A stretch of 64,000 bases of DNA from Geminicoccaceae bacterium (GCA_020638495.1 JACKIN010000001.1:62001-126000); one strand, 5' to 3'; shown: positions 1-8,561, counted from the first letter of the stretch. The notes: generated from the sequence alone by a model not told the origin. Program-made: numbers and translations.

Positions 1-666
1 CGCGACCTCGACATCCCGGTCGTCATCTTCCCGCGATTTCCGGGCATCGCCTCGGCCATGGGCTGTCTCCTGGTCGATATCCGCCACGACTTCGCGACCA
101 TGTTCCTCAAGGGTGCCAGCAGCGAGACGCTGGACGAGGTCGAGGCGGAGTTCCACAAGCTCGAGGCCGAGGCCAAGGACCGGCTGCGCGAGGAGGGCGT
201 GGCGCCGGGCGACATGCACCTGCAGCGCGCCTTCGAGATGCGCTATGTCGGCCAGTGGCGGCAGCTCACGATCGACGTCGAGTCGGCGAAGCTCAGGAGC
301 CTCGACGACGTGCTCGACCGCTTCCACCAGGAGCATGCCCGCGCCTACTCCTTCGAGGACCGGGGCCGCACCGTCGAGATCTACTCGCTGCGGGTCGTCG
401 CCCGGGGCGTCGTGCCGAAGCCGAGGCCGGCGCCGGCGAGCCAGGCCGGCGGCAGCGTGCCCGAGGCGGCGGCCCGCCGGCCCGTGCATTTCGGCAAGGA
501 GCACGGCTTCGTCGAGACCCCGGTCCTGCGCCGCGACGTGCTCGAGGCCGGCATGGTGCTCGAGGGGCCGATGGTCATCGAGCAGCTCGATTCGACCGTG
601 GTCCTGCCGCCCGGCACCAGGAGCGAGGTGACCCCGGATCTCCACATCGTCATGCGTTTCACCTGA
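1..666 (+). CDS. hyuA: Hydantoinase/oxoprolinase subunit A, C-terminal part (5' end outside window)
   Basis: The reading frame is open from the first base, so only the last ~221 codons of a ~680-residue protein are present. The visible segment has the HyuA C-terminal landmarks: FPRFPGIASAMG followed by DIRHDF at the left edge, the MRYVGQW motif in the middle and IEQLDSTVVLPPG near the end. In this family subunits A and B form an ATP-dependent cytosolic amidohydrolase acting on hydantoins, 5-oxoproline, lactams or similar cyclic amides. The substrate cannot be told from this part. HyuB begins 13 bases downstream on the same strand, so the two are surely one operon. Confidence 0.92.
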   Translation, partial: RDLDIPVVIFPRFPGIASAMGCLLVDIRHDFATMFLKGASSETLDEVEAEFHKLEAEAKDRLREEGVAPGDMHLQRAFEMRYVGQWRQLTIDVESAKLRSLDDVLDRFHQEHARAYSFEDRGRTVEIYSLRVVARGVVPKPRPAPASQAGGSVPEAAARRPVHFGKEHGFVETPVLRRDVLEAGMVLEGPMVIEQLDSTVVLPPGTRSEVTPDLHIVMRFT

Positions 667-679
667 GGAGCAGAACTCG

Positions 680-2617
680 ATGGCACTCGACCGCGTCACC
701 TTCGAGGTTCTGAAGAACGCCTACGGCAACCTCGTCGACCAGATGTCGGAGCAGCTGCTCCGCACCTGCTACTCCTTCGTCATCTACTGCCGCGACTTCT
801 CCAACTGCCTGTGCGACGCCGAGGGCAACACGGTGATGCAGGGCTCGGGCGACATCGCCGTGCATGTCGGCACGCTGCATTTCACCTGCAAATCGGTGAT
901 CGACCGGTTCAAGGGCGACATCCACCCGGGCGACGTCTTCATCTCCAACGACCCCTACACGGGCGGCACGCATTTCTGCGATGTGCGCATCGTCCGCCCG
1001 GTCTTCGTCGAGGGCGAGCTCATCGCCTTCACCCAGTCGAATGGCCATTGGGCCGATATCGGCGGTTCGACGCCGGGCTCGTTCGACATCAATGCCCGCA
1101 CCCATTTCGGCGAGGGGCTCAGGATCACGCCGACCCGGGTCTGGACCAAAGGCCAGCTCCTCGAGGACGTGGTCGAGATGATCGTCGGCAACACCCGCGC
1201 CAGCGCCGACGCCATGGGCGACTTCCTGGCACAGTGCGAGGCCACCAGGCTCGGCGAGCAGCGGCTGCTGGAGCTGGTCGAGAAGTACGGCAAGGATACG
1301 GTGCTCGAGGCGTTCCGCGAGAGCCAGGACTATGTCGAGCGGTTCGCGCGGGACAAGGTGGCGGGCCTGCCGGACGGCACCTGGACGACCACCGACTTCA
1401 TCGATCAGGACCCGACCAAGCCCGAGGGCCTGATCCCGATCCAGGTGAAGATGACCATCGAGGGGAGCCAGGTCAGCTACGATTTCGCGGGCTCGCACGA
1501 CGCCATTGACTGCTTCCTGAACGGCAGCGCCAGCTCGGCCTTCTCCGCCGTGGTCGCGGGCACCAAGACCTTCTTCCCCGAGGTGCCGCTGAACTCGGGC
1601 TTCTACCGCTTCATCGACGCCGACCTGCCCCTGGGCTCGGTCGTCAACGCGCCCTATCCCTATGCCGTCACAGGGTTCTGCTCCGGGGCCTACGAGAAGA
1701 TCATGAACGCGATCTTCGAGCTCTGGTCCAGGGTCATGCCGGAGCGGGCGCTCGCCTGCTCGTTCAACCTCGAATACCTCTTGATCGGCGGGCTCGACGA
1801 CCGGCCCGAGCGGCGCGGCAATTTCTTCATGTGGTACGACTGGATGGCCGGTGGCTGGGGGGCGAGGAACGGCAAGGACGGCTCGGGTGCCACCTCCTCG
1901 ATTTTCGGCGTCGGCCTCGCCCAGCAGTCGGTCGAGGCCCAGGAGCGGCTGACCCCCATCCTCATGGACCGCTACGAGATCGCCGCCGATTCCGCCGGGC
2001 CCGGTGAGTTCCGGGGCGGCTGCGGCCTCAACAAGGGCGGCACGATCACGGCGATCAAGAGCACGGTCATGTCCTATTGCTGCGACCGGGCGCGATCGGT
2101 CACCTGGGGCATGATGGGCGGCCAGCCCTCGGCGCCGCACGGGGTCACCCACACGCGGGGCAACGAATCCCGCTTCCTCGGAGCCGTCTTCTCCAACGTC
2201 CCCTTGCAGCCGGGTGACCGCTTCGACCGGCCTTCGGCCGGCGGCGGCGGGCTCTTCGATCCCCTGAAGCGCGACACCGCGCGCGTGCTCGACGACGTCA
2301 TCGACGGCTATGTGTCGATCGAGGGGGCGGCGCGCGACTACGGCGTGGTCGTCGAGGCCGTCGACCCCGAGCTCGACGACTATCGGATCGACGAGGCGGC
2401 GACGGCGAAGCTGCGCGACGAGCTGCGCCAAGGGCAGGGCGGCTGGCTCGAGGAGCCGGCCGAGGCCGTGGCCGGCCGGCTGCGGAAGGGTGAGATCGGC
2501 ATGCTCGAGGCGATCCGCCGGCACGGCATCATCTGCGACTGGAACGACGGCACGCTGCTGCCGCGCTCGACCGAGCAGTATCGCGCCGCCGCGAAGATCA
2601 GGGCCCGGGCCGCGTGA
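680..2617 (+). CDS. hyuB: Hydantoinase/oxoprolinase subunit B
   Basis: A 645-residue protein of the HyuB family, the partner of the upstream A subunit in ATP-dependent ring-opening hydrolysis. It opens with the family pattern VTFEVLKNAYGN and carries SGDIAVHVGTLHFTCK and ISNDPYTGGTHFCD in the first third. A GAGGAG ribosome site lies about 10 bases before the ATG. It is somewhat longer than many HyuB proteins (often 520-600 residues), the extra length being a charged C-terminal region ending in CDWNDGTLLPRSTEQYR, a tail also known from caprolactamase-like and acetone-carboxylase-like members. The true substrate is unknown. The next gene starts inside its stop codon. Confidence 0.92.
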   Translation: MALDRVTFEVLKNAYGNLVDQMSEQLLRTCYSFVIYCRDFSNCLCDAEGNTVMQGSGDIAVHVGTLHFTCKSVIDRFKGDIHPGDVFISNDPYTGGTHFCDVRIVRPVFVEGELIAFTQSNGHWADIGGSTPGSFDINARTHFGEGLRITPTRVWTKGQLLEDVVEMIVGNTRASADAMGDFLAQCEATRLGEQRLLELVEKYGKDTVLEAFRESQDYVERFARDKVAGLPDGTWTTTDFIDQDPTKPEGLIPIQVKMTIEGSQVSYDFAGSHDAIDCFLNGSASSAFSAVVAGTKTFFPEVPLNSGFYRFIDADLPLGSVVNAPYPYAVTGFCSGAYEKIMNAIFELWSRVMPERALACSFNLEYLLIGGLDDRPERRGNFFMWYDWMAGGWGARNGKDGSGATSSIFGVGLAQQSVEAQERLTPILMDRYEIAADSAGPGEFRGGCGLNKGGTITAIKSTVMSYCCDRARSVTWGMMGGQPSAPHGVTHTRGNESRFLGAVFSNVPLQPGDRFDRPSAGGGGLFDPLKRDTARVLDDVIDGYVSIEGAARDYGVVVEAVDPELDDYRIDEAATAKLRDELRQGQGGWLEEPAEAVAGRLRKGEIGMLEAIRRHGIICDWNDGTLLPRSTEQYRAAAKIRARAA

Positions 2618-3540
2618 GCACCGCGCCGATCGACCGCGAGCCGGTTGCCATCGTCGGCTCGGGGCTGATCGGCGCCGGCTGGGCTGCGGTCTTCACCGCC
2701 GCCGGGCTCGAGGTTCGGGCCTGGGACCCCGAGCCTTCGCGTCTCGCCGGCCTGCGGGCGCGGGTGCGGCCGCTGCGGGCGGCGCTGAAGAAGCTGCAGC
2801 CGGTCCGCCGTGGCCGGCTGGTGCTGGCGAAATCGCTCGAGGAAGCGGTGGCCGGTGTCCGTCTCGTGCAGGAGAACGCGCCCGAGGATATCGCCATCAA
2901 GCGGGCGCTCTTCGCCAGGATCGAGGCCGCCGCCGAGCCGGCGACGGTGATCGCCAGCAGCACCTCGGCCCTCCTCTGGTCGGATCTGGCGGAGGAGATG
3001 GCGCGGCCCGACCGCCTGCTCGTGGCGCATCCCTTCAATCCGGTTCATCTGATCCCGCTGGTCGAGCTCTTCACGCCCGACCCGGCGCTGGCCGACCACG
3101 CCACGGCCTTCTACACCGCCCTCGGCAAGCGCCCGGTCCGGCTGCGGCGGGAGATGCCGGGCCATATCGCCGGGCGGCTGGCCGCTGCCCTATGGCGCGA
3201 GGCGGTCCATCTGGTGCGCGAGGGGGTGGCCAGCGTCGCCGATATCGACACGGCGCTGGTCGACGGGCCGGGTCTGCGCTGGGCCTTTCAGGGGGCGCAT
3301 CTCTCCTACCATCTGGGCGGCGGGGCCGGGGGCATCGCCGACTATCTCGCGCATCTGGGCCCGAGTCAGGAACGCCGCTGGGCGACCCTGGGCCAGCCGC
3401 GCCTCGATGCCGAGGCCCGCGAGCGCCTCGTCGCCGGTGTCGCCGAGGAGGCCCGGGGCCGCAGCGTCGCCGAGCTCGAGGCCGAGCGCGATGCGGCCCT
3501 GGTCGAGCTGATGCGCGCGCGGCGCAGGGCCATCAGCTAA
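2614..3540 (+). CDS. 3-hydroxyacyl-CoA dehydrogenase-like NAD-dependent oxidoreductase
   Basis: A 308-residue cytosolic protein starting at GTG, overlapping the hyuB stop by four bases (GTGA), which suggests translational coupling. The N-terminus is a Rossmann domain with GSGLIGAG at residues 15-22. The catalytic region has SSTSAL (S116) and HPFNPVHLIPLVEL, giving the expected His139 and Asn142 of the fold. The HPFNPV-type motif and length (~310) resemble L-carnitine dehydrogenase and lambda-crystallin/L-gulonate dehydrogenase more than fatty-acid enzymes. Function is therefore oxidation of a small hydroxy acid, probably a product or precursor of the hydantoinase pathway; that link is inference from the operon. 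It ends tail to tail with the next gene, overlapping in CTAA. Confidence 0.85.
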   Translation: MSTAPIDREPVAIVGSGLIGAGWAAVFTAAGLEVRAWDPEPSRLAGLRARVRPLRAALKKLQPVRRGRLVLAKSLEEAVAGVRLVQENAPEDIAIKRALFARIEAAAEPATVIASSTSALLWSDLAEEMARPDRLLVAHPFNPVHLIPLVELFTPDPALADHATAFYTALGKRPVRLRREMPGHIAGRLAAALWREAVHLVREGVASVADIDTALVDGPGLRWAFQGAHLSYHLGGGAGGIADYLAHLGPSQERRWATLGQPRLDAEARERLVAGVAEEARGRSVAELEAERDAALVELMRARRRAIS

Positions 3541-4643
3541 TCGGCTTTGTCCAGCGGGTGCCCCTTGTAGAGGGGGCTCGCCAGGTATTGCCGCAGGCCG
3601 AAGCGCACCAGCACGCCGATGGCGGCGGCGACCGGCACGGCCAGCATGACGCCGAGGAAGCCGAAGAGGGCACCGCCGGCCAGGAGCGCGAAGATCACCC
3701 AGACCGGGTGCAGCCCGATGCGGTCGCCGACCAGCTTGGGCGTCAGGAAATTGCCCTCGACGGCCTGGCCGACGAAGAAGATGCCGGCGGTGAGGCCGAG
3801 CATCAGGAAGTTGGTCGGGCCGAACTGGACGGCGGCCAAGCCCATCGAGGCGACGAAGCCGGTGATCGAGCCGACATAGGGGATGAACGAGAGGAGGCCG
3901 GCGAGGAGGCCGACCAGCAAGCCGCCGCTCAGGCCGATGACGGCGAGGCCGATGCCGTAGAAGAGGCCGAGGATCACGCAGACCGAGACCTGGCCGCGCA
4001 GGAAGCCCGCGATGCTGCTGTCGATCTCGCCCAAGAGCTGGCGGATCGTGTCCCGGTGGTCGCGCGGCAGCCAGCCGTCGACGGTCTCGATCATCGAATC
4101 CCAGTCGCGCACCAGGTAGAAGCTGACGACCGGCGTGATGAACAGGAGCGAGACGATGTTGACGATCGCCATGCCGCCGGTCAGCAGGCCGCCCAGGATG
4201 TTCTTGGCCCAGCCGGCGGCACTGCCGGCATTGGAGGTCAGGGCCTGCTGCAGCTCCTCGTCGCCGGCGATGTCGAAGCGTTCGCGCAGCCCCTCGATCA
4301 GCGGCTTCGCCGAGCTCCAGATCGAATCGATGGCCTGCGGGAACGCCTGGGCGAGGGCCGAGGCCTGGCTCTCGATCACCGGCACCAGAAGGACCACGCC
4401 GCCGAGCACGACGAGCAGGAAGCCGACGGTCAGGAGTGCTGTCGCCCAGGTCCGGGACGTGCCCATGGCCTCCAGCCGGTCGGCCAGGGGGTCGAGCAGG
4501 TAGGCGACGACGAGGCCGGCGACGAAGGGCAGGAGCACGTCGTTCAGGACGTAGAGCAGGAGGAGGAAGACGATCAGGGCGATCGTCCAGGTCCAGACCT
4601 TGCGGGTGGTGCTCAAGCGCGCGTTTCCTTGCTGGCCTGCCAT
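3537..4643 (-). CDS. AI-2E family transporter (PerM-like permease)
   Basis: A 368-residue integral membrane protein with about eight predicted helices. It starts with a hydrophobic segment (WTIALIVFLLLLYVL), has a long soluble insertion after the second or third helix (roughly residues 110-190), and a C-terminal block of helices with the conserved SFIPYVGSITGF motif. This is the pattern of the AI-2E/PerM family, whose members export autoinducer-2, ions or other solutes; the substrate here is unknown. It is followed after 47 bases by cardiolipin synthase on the same strand and is convergent with the dehydrogenase-like gene, sharing four bases. Confidence 0.9.
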   Translation of the reverse strand: MAGQQGNARLSTTRKVWTWTIALIVFLLLLYVLNDVLLPFVAGLVVAYLLDPLADRLEAMGTSRTWATALLTVGFLLVVLGGVVLLVPVIESQASALAQAFPQAIDSIWSSAKPLIEGLRERFDIAGDEELQQALTSNAGSAAGWAKNILGGLLTGGMAIVNIVSLLFITPVVSFYLVRDWDSMIETVDGWLPRDHRDTIRQLLGEIDSSIAGFLRGQVSVCVILGLFYGIGLAVIGLSGGLLVGLLAGLLSFIPYVGSITGFVASMGLAAVQFGPTNFLMLGLTAGIFFVGQAVEGNFLTPKLVGDRIGLHPVWVIFALLAGGALFGFLGVMLAVPVAAAIGVLVRFGLRQYLASPLYKGHPLDKAD

Positions 4644-4690
4644 GCGGGCGAGGAACTAGACCGGCTCGCACCGAAGGCGACGGGTGCGAC

Positions 4691-6118
4691 TCAGAGCACG
4701 GGGCCGAGCATGGCGAGCGTGTTGTTGAGCAGGCGCTGCGGCAGCGTCCAGGCCTCCACCTCCGCCAGGGTCACGGGCTTCGAGCTCGCGATATAGCTCT
4801 CCTGCCGCTGCCTGACCGCCCGGCTCAGCACCGGGTCGTAGACCAGGATGTTGTTCTCGTAGTTCAGATCGAAGCTGCGGCGATCCATGTTGGCGGAGCC
4901 GATGAGCGTCACCTCGCCGTCCAGCGTCAGCGTCTTGGCGTGGAGCAGGCCCTCGCCGTACTCGAAGATGCGCACCCCGGCGGCCAGCAGCTCGGCGTAG
5001 TTGCTGCGGCTGGCGGCGGCGACGAGGCGGCTGTCGTTGCGGGCCGGGAAGACGATGCTCGTCGCCACGCCGCGCCTGGCGCTGGCGCAGAGCGCCGCCT
5101 GCATCGATTCGTCCGGAACGAAATAGGGTGTCGTGACGACCAGCTCGCGGCGGGCGCTGTACATCAGGGTCTCGAACATCTCCGGCATGGCCGAGTAGCG
5201 CACCGTCGGCCCGCTGCCGACCACCTGGGCGGTGATGCCCTGCTCGAAGCCGCGCAAGGGGGCACGCAGGAGGTCGTCGATCCGCTCGTCGACATAGGCC
5301 ATCCAGTCGGCGACGAAGAGATGCTGGTTCTGGCGGGCGACCGGCCCCTCGAAGCGGACCACCAGGTCCACCCAGGGGGCGAAGCGGGCCTTGATCCGGA
5401 ACTCGGGATCGGCGCAGTTCTGGCTGCCGCAATAGGTGATGGCGTCGTCGATGACGACGATCTTCCTGTGGTTGCGCAGATCGATGCGGCCGTTGAAGAT
5501 GCGCAGCAAGGGATTGCCGATGGGCAAGGCGCGGCCGAGCTTCACGCCGGCGGCCCCCATCGCCTGCCAGTGCTCGCTGCGCCAGAAGATGCGCGAGCCG
5601 AGGTCGTCGACCATGACCCGGCAGACGACGCCGCGCCCTGCCGCGCGCTTGACCGCCTCGGCCATCTTCAGGCCATTGGTGTCCGGCAGCCAGATGTAGA
5701 AGAGCAGGTGGACGTGCTCTGTCGCGGCGTCGATGTCGGCGACCATCGCCTCGATGGCGGCGTTGGAATCGTCCATCAGCCGGGCGCGGTTGCCGCCGAC
5801 CGGCTCGAAGCCGTTGATCGAATGGCCGACCCGGAAGAGCGGCTGCCAGCGCTCGGGAATCGCCGGGCGCAGTGCTGCCGCGTGCGCCGCCGGGGCGTCC
5901 GCGACCCTGGGCAGGCCGGCCAGGATGCGGTTCATCCGCTCGATGCGGCGCCGGCCGATATTGGTCTCGCCGAGCAGCAGGTAGCCGATGATGCCGATCG
6001 CCGGCAGGATCAGGATGACCAGGGTCCAGGCGAGGCGCGAGGCCGGTTCGCGATGCGGCTTGAGAATCACCCGGACGATCAGGGCGAGCGAGACGACGAT
6101 ATGGAGGAGGAGCCACAT
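4691..6118 (-). CDS. cls: Cardiolipin synthase (phospholipase D superfamily)
   Basis: A 475-residue inner-membrane enzyme that transfers a phosphatidyl group between two phosphatidylglycerols. Two N-terminal membrane helices (about 1-20 and 30-50, the second ending GYLLLGE) are followed by two PLD catalytic repeats. The first is NHRKIVVIDD with His217, Lys219 and Asp224; the second is LHAKTLTLD with His393, Lys395 and Asp400, followed by GSANMDRRS. Both HKD motifs are intact. The start is set by TGATG, where the start codon shares one base with the stop of the upstream amidohydrolase gene, implying coupled translation although the two functions are unrelated. Confidence 0.92.
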   Translation of the reverse strand: MWLLLHIVVSLALIVRVILKPHREPASRLAWTLVILILPAIGIIGYLLLGETNIGRRRIERMNRILAGLPRVADAPAAHAAALRPAIPERWQPLFRVGHSINGFEPVGGNRARLMDDSNAAIEAMVADIDAATEHVHLLFYIWLPDTNGLKMAEAVKRAAGRGVVCRVMVDDLGSRIFWRSEHWQAMGAAGVKLGRALPIGNPLLRIFNGRIDLRNHRKIVVIDDAITYCGSQNCADPEFRIKARFAPWVDLVVRFEGPVARQNQHLFVADWMAYVDERIDDLLRAPLRGFEQGITAQVVGSGPTVRYSAMPEMFETLMYSARRELVVTTPYFVPDESMQAALCASARRGVATSIVFPARNDSRLVAAASRSNYAELLAAGVRIFEYGEGLLHAKTLTLDGEVTLIGSANMDRRSFDLNYENNILVYDPVLSRAVRQRQESYIASSKPVTLAEVEAWTLPQRLLNNTLAMLGPVL

Positions 6119-7350
6119 CAGGCGGCCAGGGCGATCAGGCCGTGCAGCAGCACGTTGGCGCCCCGCTCGACATCCCGCCAGTCGGTGTCCTCCTCGGGCG
6201 CATGGCTGATGCCGCCCTTGGATGGCACGAAGATCAGGCCGGCGCGGGTGACGTGCTGCATGGTCTGCGCGTCGTGCCCGGCGCCCGAGGGCAGGGTGGT
6301 GGTGGCATAGCCGAGGTGCCGGCTCCGCGCCGCCAGCATCGCCGCGACATCCGCCGCCAGCTCGACCGGGGCGAGCCGGCTCTCCTCGCGGATGTCGAGG
6401 GCGAGGCCATGGCTCGAGGCCGCCTTGCCGAGCTCGCGGCGGCAGAGCTCGGCCATGCGGCGCATCACGGCATCGTCGGTGTCGCGGCCGATGATCGAGA
6501 AGGTGGCATGGCCCGGAATGGTGTGGGGGAAGTTGGGCCGGAGCTCGACCTTGCCGATGGTCAGCCGGGCCTGGTCGGAACCGAGCGCGGCGATCACGCC
6601 CGGGAGCCGTGCGGCGAAGCTGGCGAGGCCGGCGAAGGCGTCGCGGCGGAGGCTCATGGGCGTCGTGCCGGAGTGGTTGGCGACGCCAGCGAGCGTCACG
6701 GTCCAGTTGAAGACGCCGGAGACGCCCGTCGCGATGCCGATGGCGAGGCCGGCGGCCTCGAGCACGGGGCCCTGCTCGATATGCAGCTCGAGGAAGGCGT
6801 GGAGCCCGGCGGGGTCGCGGCGCGCCTCGGCATATCGGTCCGGATCGAGGCCCTGGGCGCGCATGGCGTCGACGAGCCGCACGCCGTCGCTGTCCGTGGC
6901 CGCCTCGAGCCAAAGGGGATCGACCGTGCCGGCCAGCGCCTGGCTGCCGAGCATGCCGCCGAAGCGGCCTTCCTCGTCGGCGGTGGCGACCACCTCGACG
7001 GGCCGTTTCATGTGGATGCCGGCGGCCCGCATGGCCCGCACCGCCTCGAGGGCGGCGCAGGTGCCGAGCGTGCCGTCGAAGACACCGCCGTCGGGAACAG
7101 TGTCGAGATGGGAGCCGGCCATGACCGCAGGCCCGCTGCCGGCATCCCAGCGGGCGACGACATTGCCGACGGTGTCCATGGTGGGGGCGAGGCCGGCATC
7201 GCGGCAGCGCTCCATGAAGAAGCGCCGGCCGGCCATGTCGGCATCCGAGAAGCTCGGCCGGTTGACGCCGGGGCGGCCGGCAAGGGTGCCGATCCGCGCC
7301 AGCTCGAGCATGTCCGCCCGCAGCCGGTCCAGATCGATCGCCGGGGTCAT
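6118..7350 (-). CDS. M20-family amidohydrolase (allantoate amidohydrolase / N-carbamoyl-L-amino acid hydrolase type)
   Basis: A 410-residue binuclear metal hydrolase that removes a carbamoyl or ureido group. The metal ligands are visible: His81 and Asp92 in GSHLDTVPDGGVFDG, Glu126/Glu127 in ADEEGRF, His190 in ELHIEQG, and a final His in GISHAPEED. The dimerisation domain carries GVANHSGTTPM. The family includes allantoate amidohydrolase, ureidoglycolate amidohydrolase, N-carbamoyl-L-amino acid hydrolase (HyuC) and beta-ureidopropionase, which cannot be separated by reading alone. The hyuAB genes 3.5 kb away and the purine genes guaD/puuD at 46-49 kb make both a hydantoin and a purine role plausible. 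Cardiolipin synthase follows by a one-base overlap. Confidence 0.88.
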   Translation of the reverse strand: MTPAIDLDRLRADMLELARIGTLAGRPGVNRPSFSDADMAGRRFFMERCRDAGLAPTMDTVGNVVARWDAGSGPAVMAGSHLDTVPDGGVFDGTLGTCAALEAVRAMRAAGIHMKRPVEVVATADEEGRFGGMLGSQALAGTVDPLWLEAATDSDGVRLVDAMRAQGLDPDRYAEARRDPAGLHAFLELHIEQGPVLEAAGLAIGIATGVSGVFNWTVTLAGVANHSGTTPMSLRRDAFAGLASFAARLPGVIAALGSDQARLTIGKVELRPNFPHTIPGHATFSIIGRDTDDAVMRRMAELCRRELGKAASSHGLALDIREESRLAPVELAADVAAMLAARSRHLGYATTTLPSGAGHDAQTMQHVTRAGLIFVPSKGGISHAPEEDTDWRDVERGANVLLHGLIALAA

Positions 7351-7428
7351 CCGCCGCTCAACGACTGCGCCTCACCGAGGCGATACCCGGCCACGCAACG
7401 GGGCGTGACCGGGTGCTGCAAGGAACAG

Positions 7429-7593
7429 CTACTTCTTGACGGCCTCGCCGGCATCCTCGACGGCCTCGCCGGTCGCCTCGAGGTTGTCGCCGGTGTCGGT
7501 CTTCAGGCCTTCCCAGGTGTCGCCGCAGGCTGCGAGCGAGACGGTCAGAATACCGAGGGCCATCAGGTTCAGGAGAATCGCACGGATCGTCAT
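7429..7593 (-). CDS. Entericidin EcnA/B family small lipoprotein
   Basis: A 54-residue protein. A hydrophobic signal segment (residues 4-20) ends in the lipobox SLAAC with Cys23, so the mature peptide of about 32 residues should be acylated and membrane anchored. After the Cys the sequence GDTWEGLKTDTGDN and the repeated GEAVEDAGEAVKK end match the entericidin pattern (ACNTxxGxGxD...A..). Entericidins are described as an antidote/toxin lipoprotein pair in enteric bacteria; in alphaproteobacteria single copies are common and their role is unclear. It lies 78 bases upstream of the amidohydrolase on the same strand. Confidence 0.85.
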   Translation of the reverse strand: MTIRAILLNLMALGILTVSLAACGDTWEGLKTDTGDNLEATGEAVEDAGEAVKK

Positions 7594-7687
7594 GGCTTTT
7601 CCTCATCGTGTGTCATTGGCGTTTTGCGACCATCGCTGCTCGCCCGACTGACGCACAGTCAATCGAATAGCCCAACTTCCTTATCGC

Positions 7688-7708
7688 GCTTTCGGTTGCA
7701 CCGAAAGC
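7688..7708. other. Perfect 9 bp hairpin between the two lipoprotein genes
   Basis: GCTTTCGGT and its exact complement ACCGAAAGC are separated by three bases. No run of T follows on either strand, so a classical rho-independent terminator is not supported. It sits about 95 bases upstream of the entericidin start codon, so it could be in that gene's leader or promoter region. Confidence 0.45.
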
Positions 7709-7774
7709 CGCAAGAAATGACGCGATGGCACGTTGTGGCGGGAATGCTTCACTGCCGCGACATCGGCGGATGCC

Positions 7775-7947
7775 AGCAGGCTGTTGAAGAAGTCGCGATG
7801 GCCGCATCCCTCCGGGACGGGCCGCTTTTCGCCGCTGCGTGCGTTGCTCGACGCGTGACGATGCTTGGCATCGCCCCGCGCCGGGCGCCTTCCCAGCGAC
7901 GAAAATCGATCCCGTCGCGGCCGTCGGGACTTCTTCAACAGCCTGCT
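7775..7947. repeat. 173 bp imperfect palindromic element (MITE-like), copy 1
   Basis: The outer 20 bases, AGCAGGCTGTTGAAGAAGTC at 7775-7794, are repeated exactly as the inverse complement at 7928-7947. Inside, the two arms keep matching in blocks (GCGATGGCCGC against CCGACGGCCGC; TTTTCGCCGCTG against TTTTCGTCGCTG). The centre is a small hairpin, CGATGC-TTG-GCATCG, at 7859-7873. No coding potential is evident. The right end supplies the last bases of the stop codon of the adjacent lipoprotein gene. Size and terminal inverted repeats suggest a non-autonomous transposable element. The same architecture recurs at 38552-38711. Confidence 0.82.
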
Positions 7948-8143
7948 AGGGCTTGAGGTCCTCGTCGCCGCCCTCGATCGGGTCGTCGACAGTGCCGATC
8001 GTGCCCGCGTCGGCGGGATCCTGGAATTCGCCGGGCGGCTGGGGCGGCGCGCCGGGGCCGGGCTCGGCATCGGCGCAGGCCACGAGCGAGACGGCGATGA
8101 AGCCGGTGAGCAGCAGGATCGAAAGCAACGGACGGAGTGCCAC
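7946..8143 (-). CDS. Small putative lipoprotein, Pro/Gly/Asp-rich
   Basis: A 65-residue protein if the GTG at 8143 is used. The start is chosen because it places a signal peptide (LLSILLLTGFIAV) directly at the N-terminus, ending in the lipobox SLVAC. The mature part is short, acidic and proline rich (PGPGAPPQPPGEF, then DDPIEGGDEDLKP). I do not recognise a family. The stop codon lies exactly on the edge of the palindromic repeat, so the present C-terminus may have been set by insertion of that element. A longer version from an upstream ATG would bury the signal peptide and is less likely. Confidence 0.6.
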   Translation of the reverse strand: MALRPLLSILLLTGFIAVSLVACADAEPGPGAPPQPPGEFQDPADAGTIGTVDDPIEGGDEDLKP

Positions 8144-8359
8144 GGCAGTGTCCTCGAGCTGTGTCGTCGATGCCCGCTCGGGCGATCCGGATCGGCCCGC
8201 ACGAACGCTATCGCCATGACAGTCTAGCCGCATGTGCGCAACAGGGGAAAACCCGAACTGCGTCCGCCGTTCTCGATCGGCAACAGTGCCGCGGGATCCG
8301 CACGGGCACGGAAGATATAGGTACTATATCCTAATCTGTCGTGAAACGCAAGGTTGTCC

Positions 8360-8560
8360 GGGTTCGCTCGGCGAATTGACGTTCGGCTGGTCCGCATCCC
8401 GCCGGATGGTCGGTGGAAAAGCCAAAAAATCATTTTGCTGCAAGCCTTTGGGCGACGCCGGGTTCGTTCGCAGATGGTCGGGTTCGTTCGTCGATTCTCC
8501 GGGTTCGATCGTCGAATCCGTGGGTTCGCTCGTCGATTCCCCAGGTTCGTTCGTCGGCGG
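8360..8560. repeat. 21 bp tandem repeats, consensus GGGTTCGYTCGTCGATTCYC
   Basis: Units start at 8480, 8501 and 8522 at exact 21 bp spacing (GGGTTCGTTCGTCGATTC, GGGTTCGATCGTCGAATC, GGGTTCGCTCGTCGATTC). Partial or diverged units lie at 8460 and 8543, and an outlying one at 8360 (GGGTTCGCTCGGCGAATT). A 21 bp period is two helical turns, so the conserved face of each unit would lie on the same side of the DNA, as in arrays of protein-binding sites. Translation also gives a seven-residue repeat, but no start signal supports a gene. Confidence 0.75.
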
Positions 8561-8561
8561 G

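Noticed and set aside
659..2524. 621-codon antisense frame over hyuB and similar long antisense frames across many genes
   Set aside because: Low-complexity Arg/Gly/Ala/Asp-rich translations without ribosome sites, complementary to well-identified genes.
2310..4796. 828-codon plus-strand frame spanning hyuB, the dehydrogenase and the AI-2E permease
   Set aside because: It runs through three recognised genes in a wrong frame or strand and has no recognisable domain.
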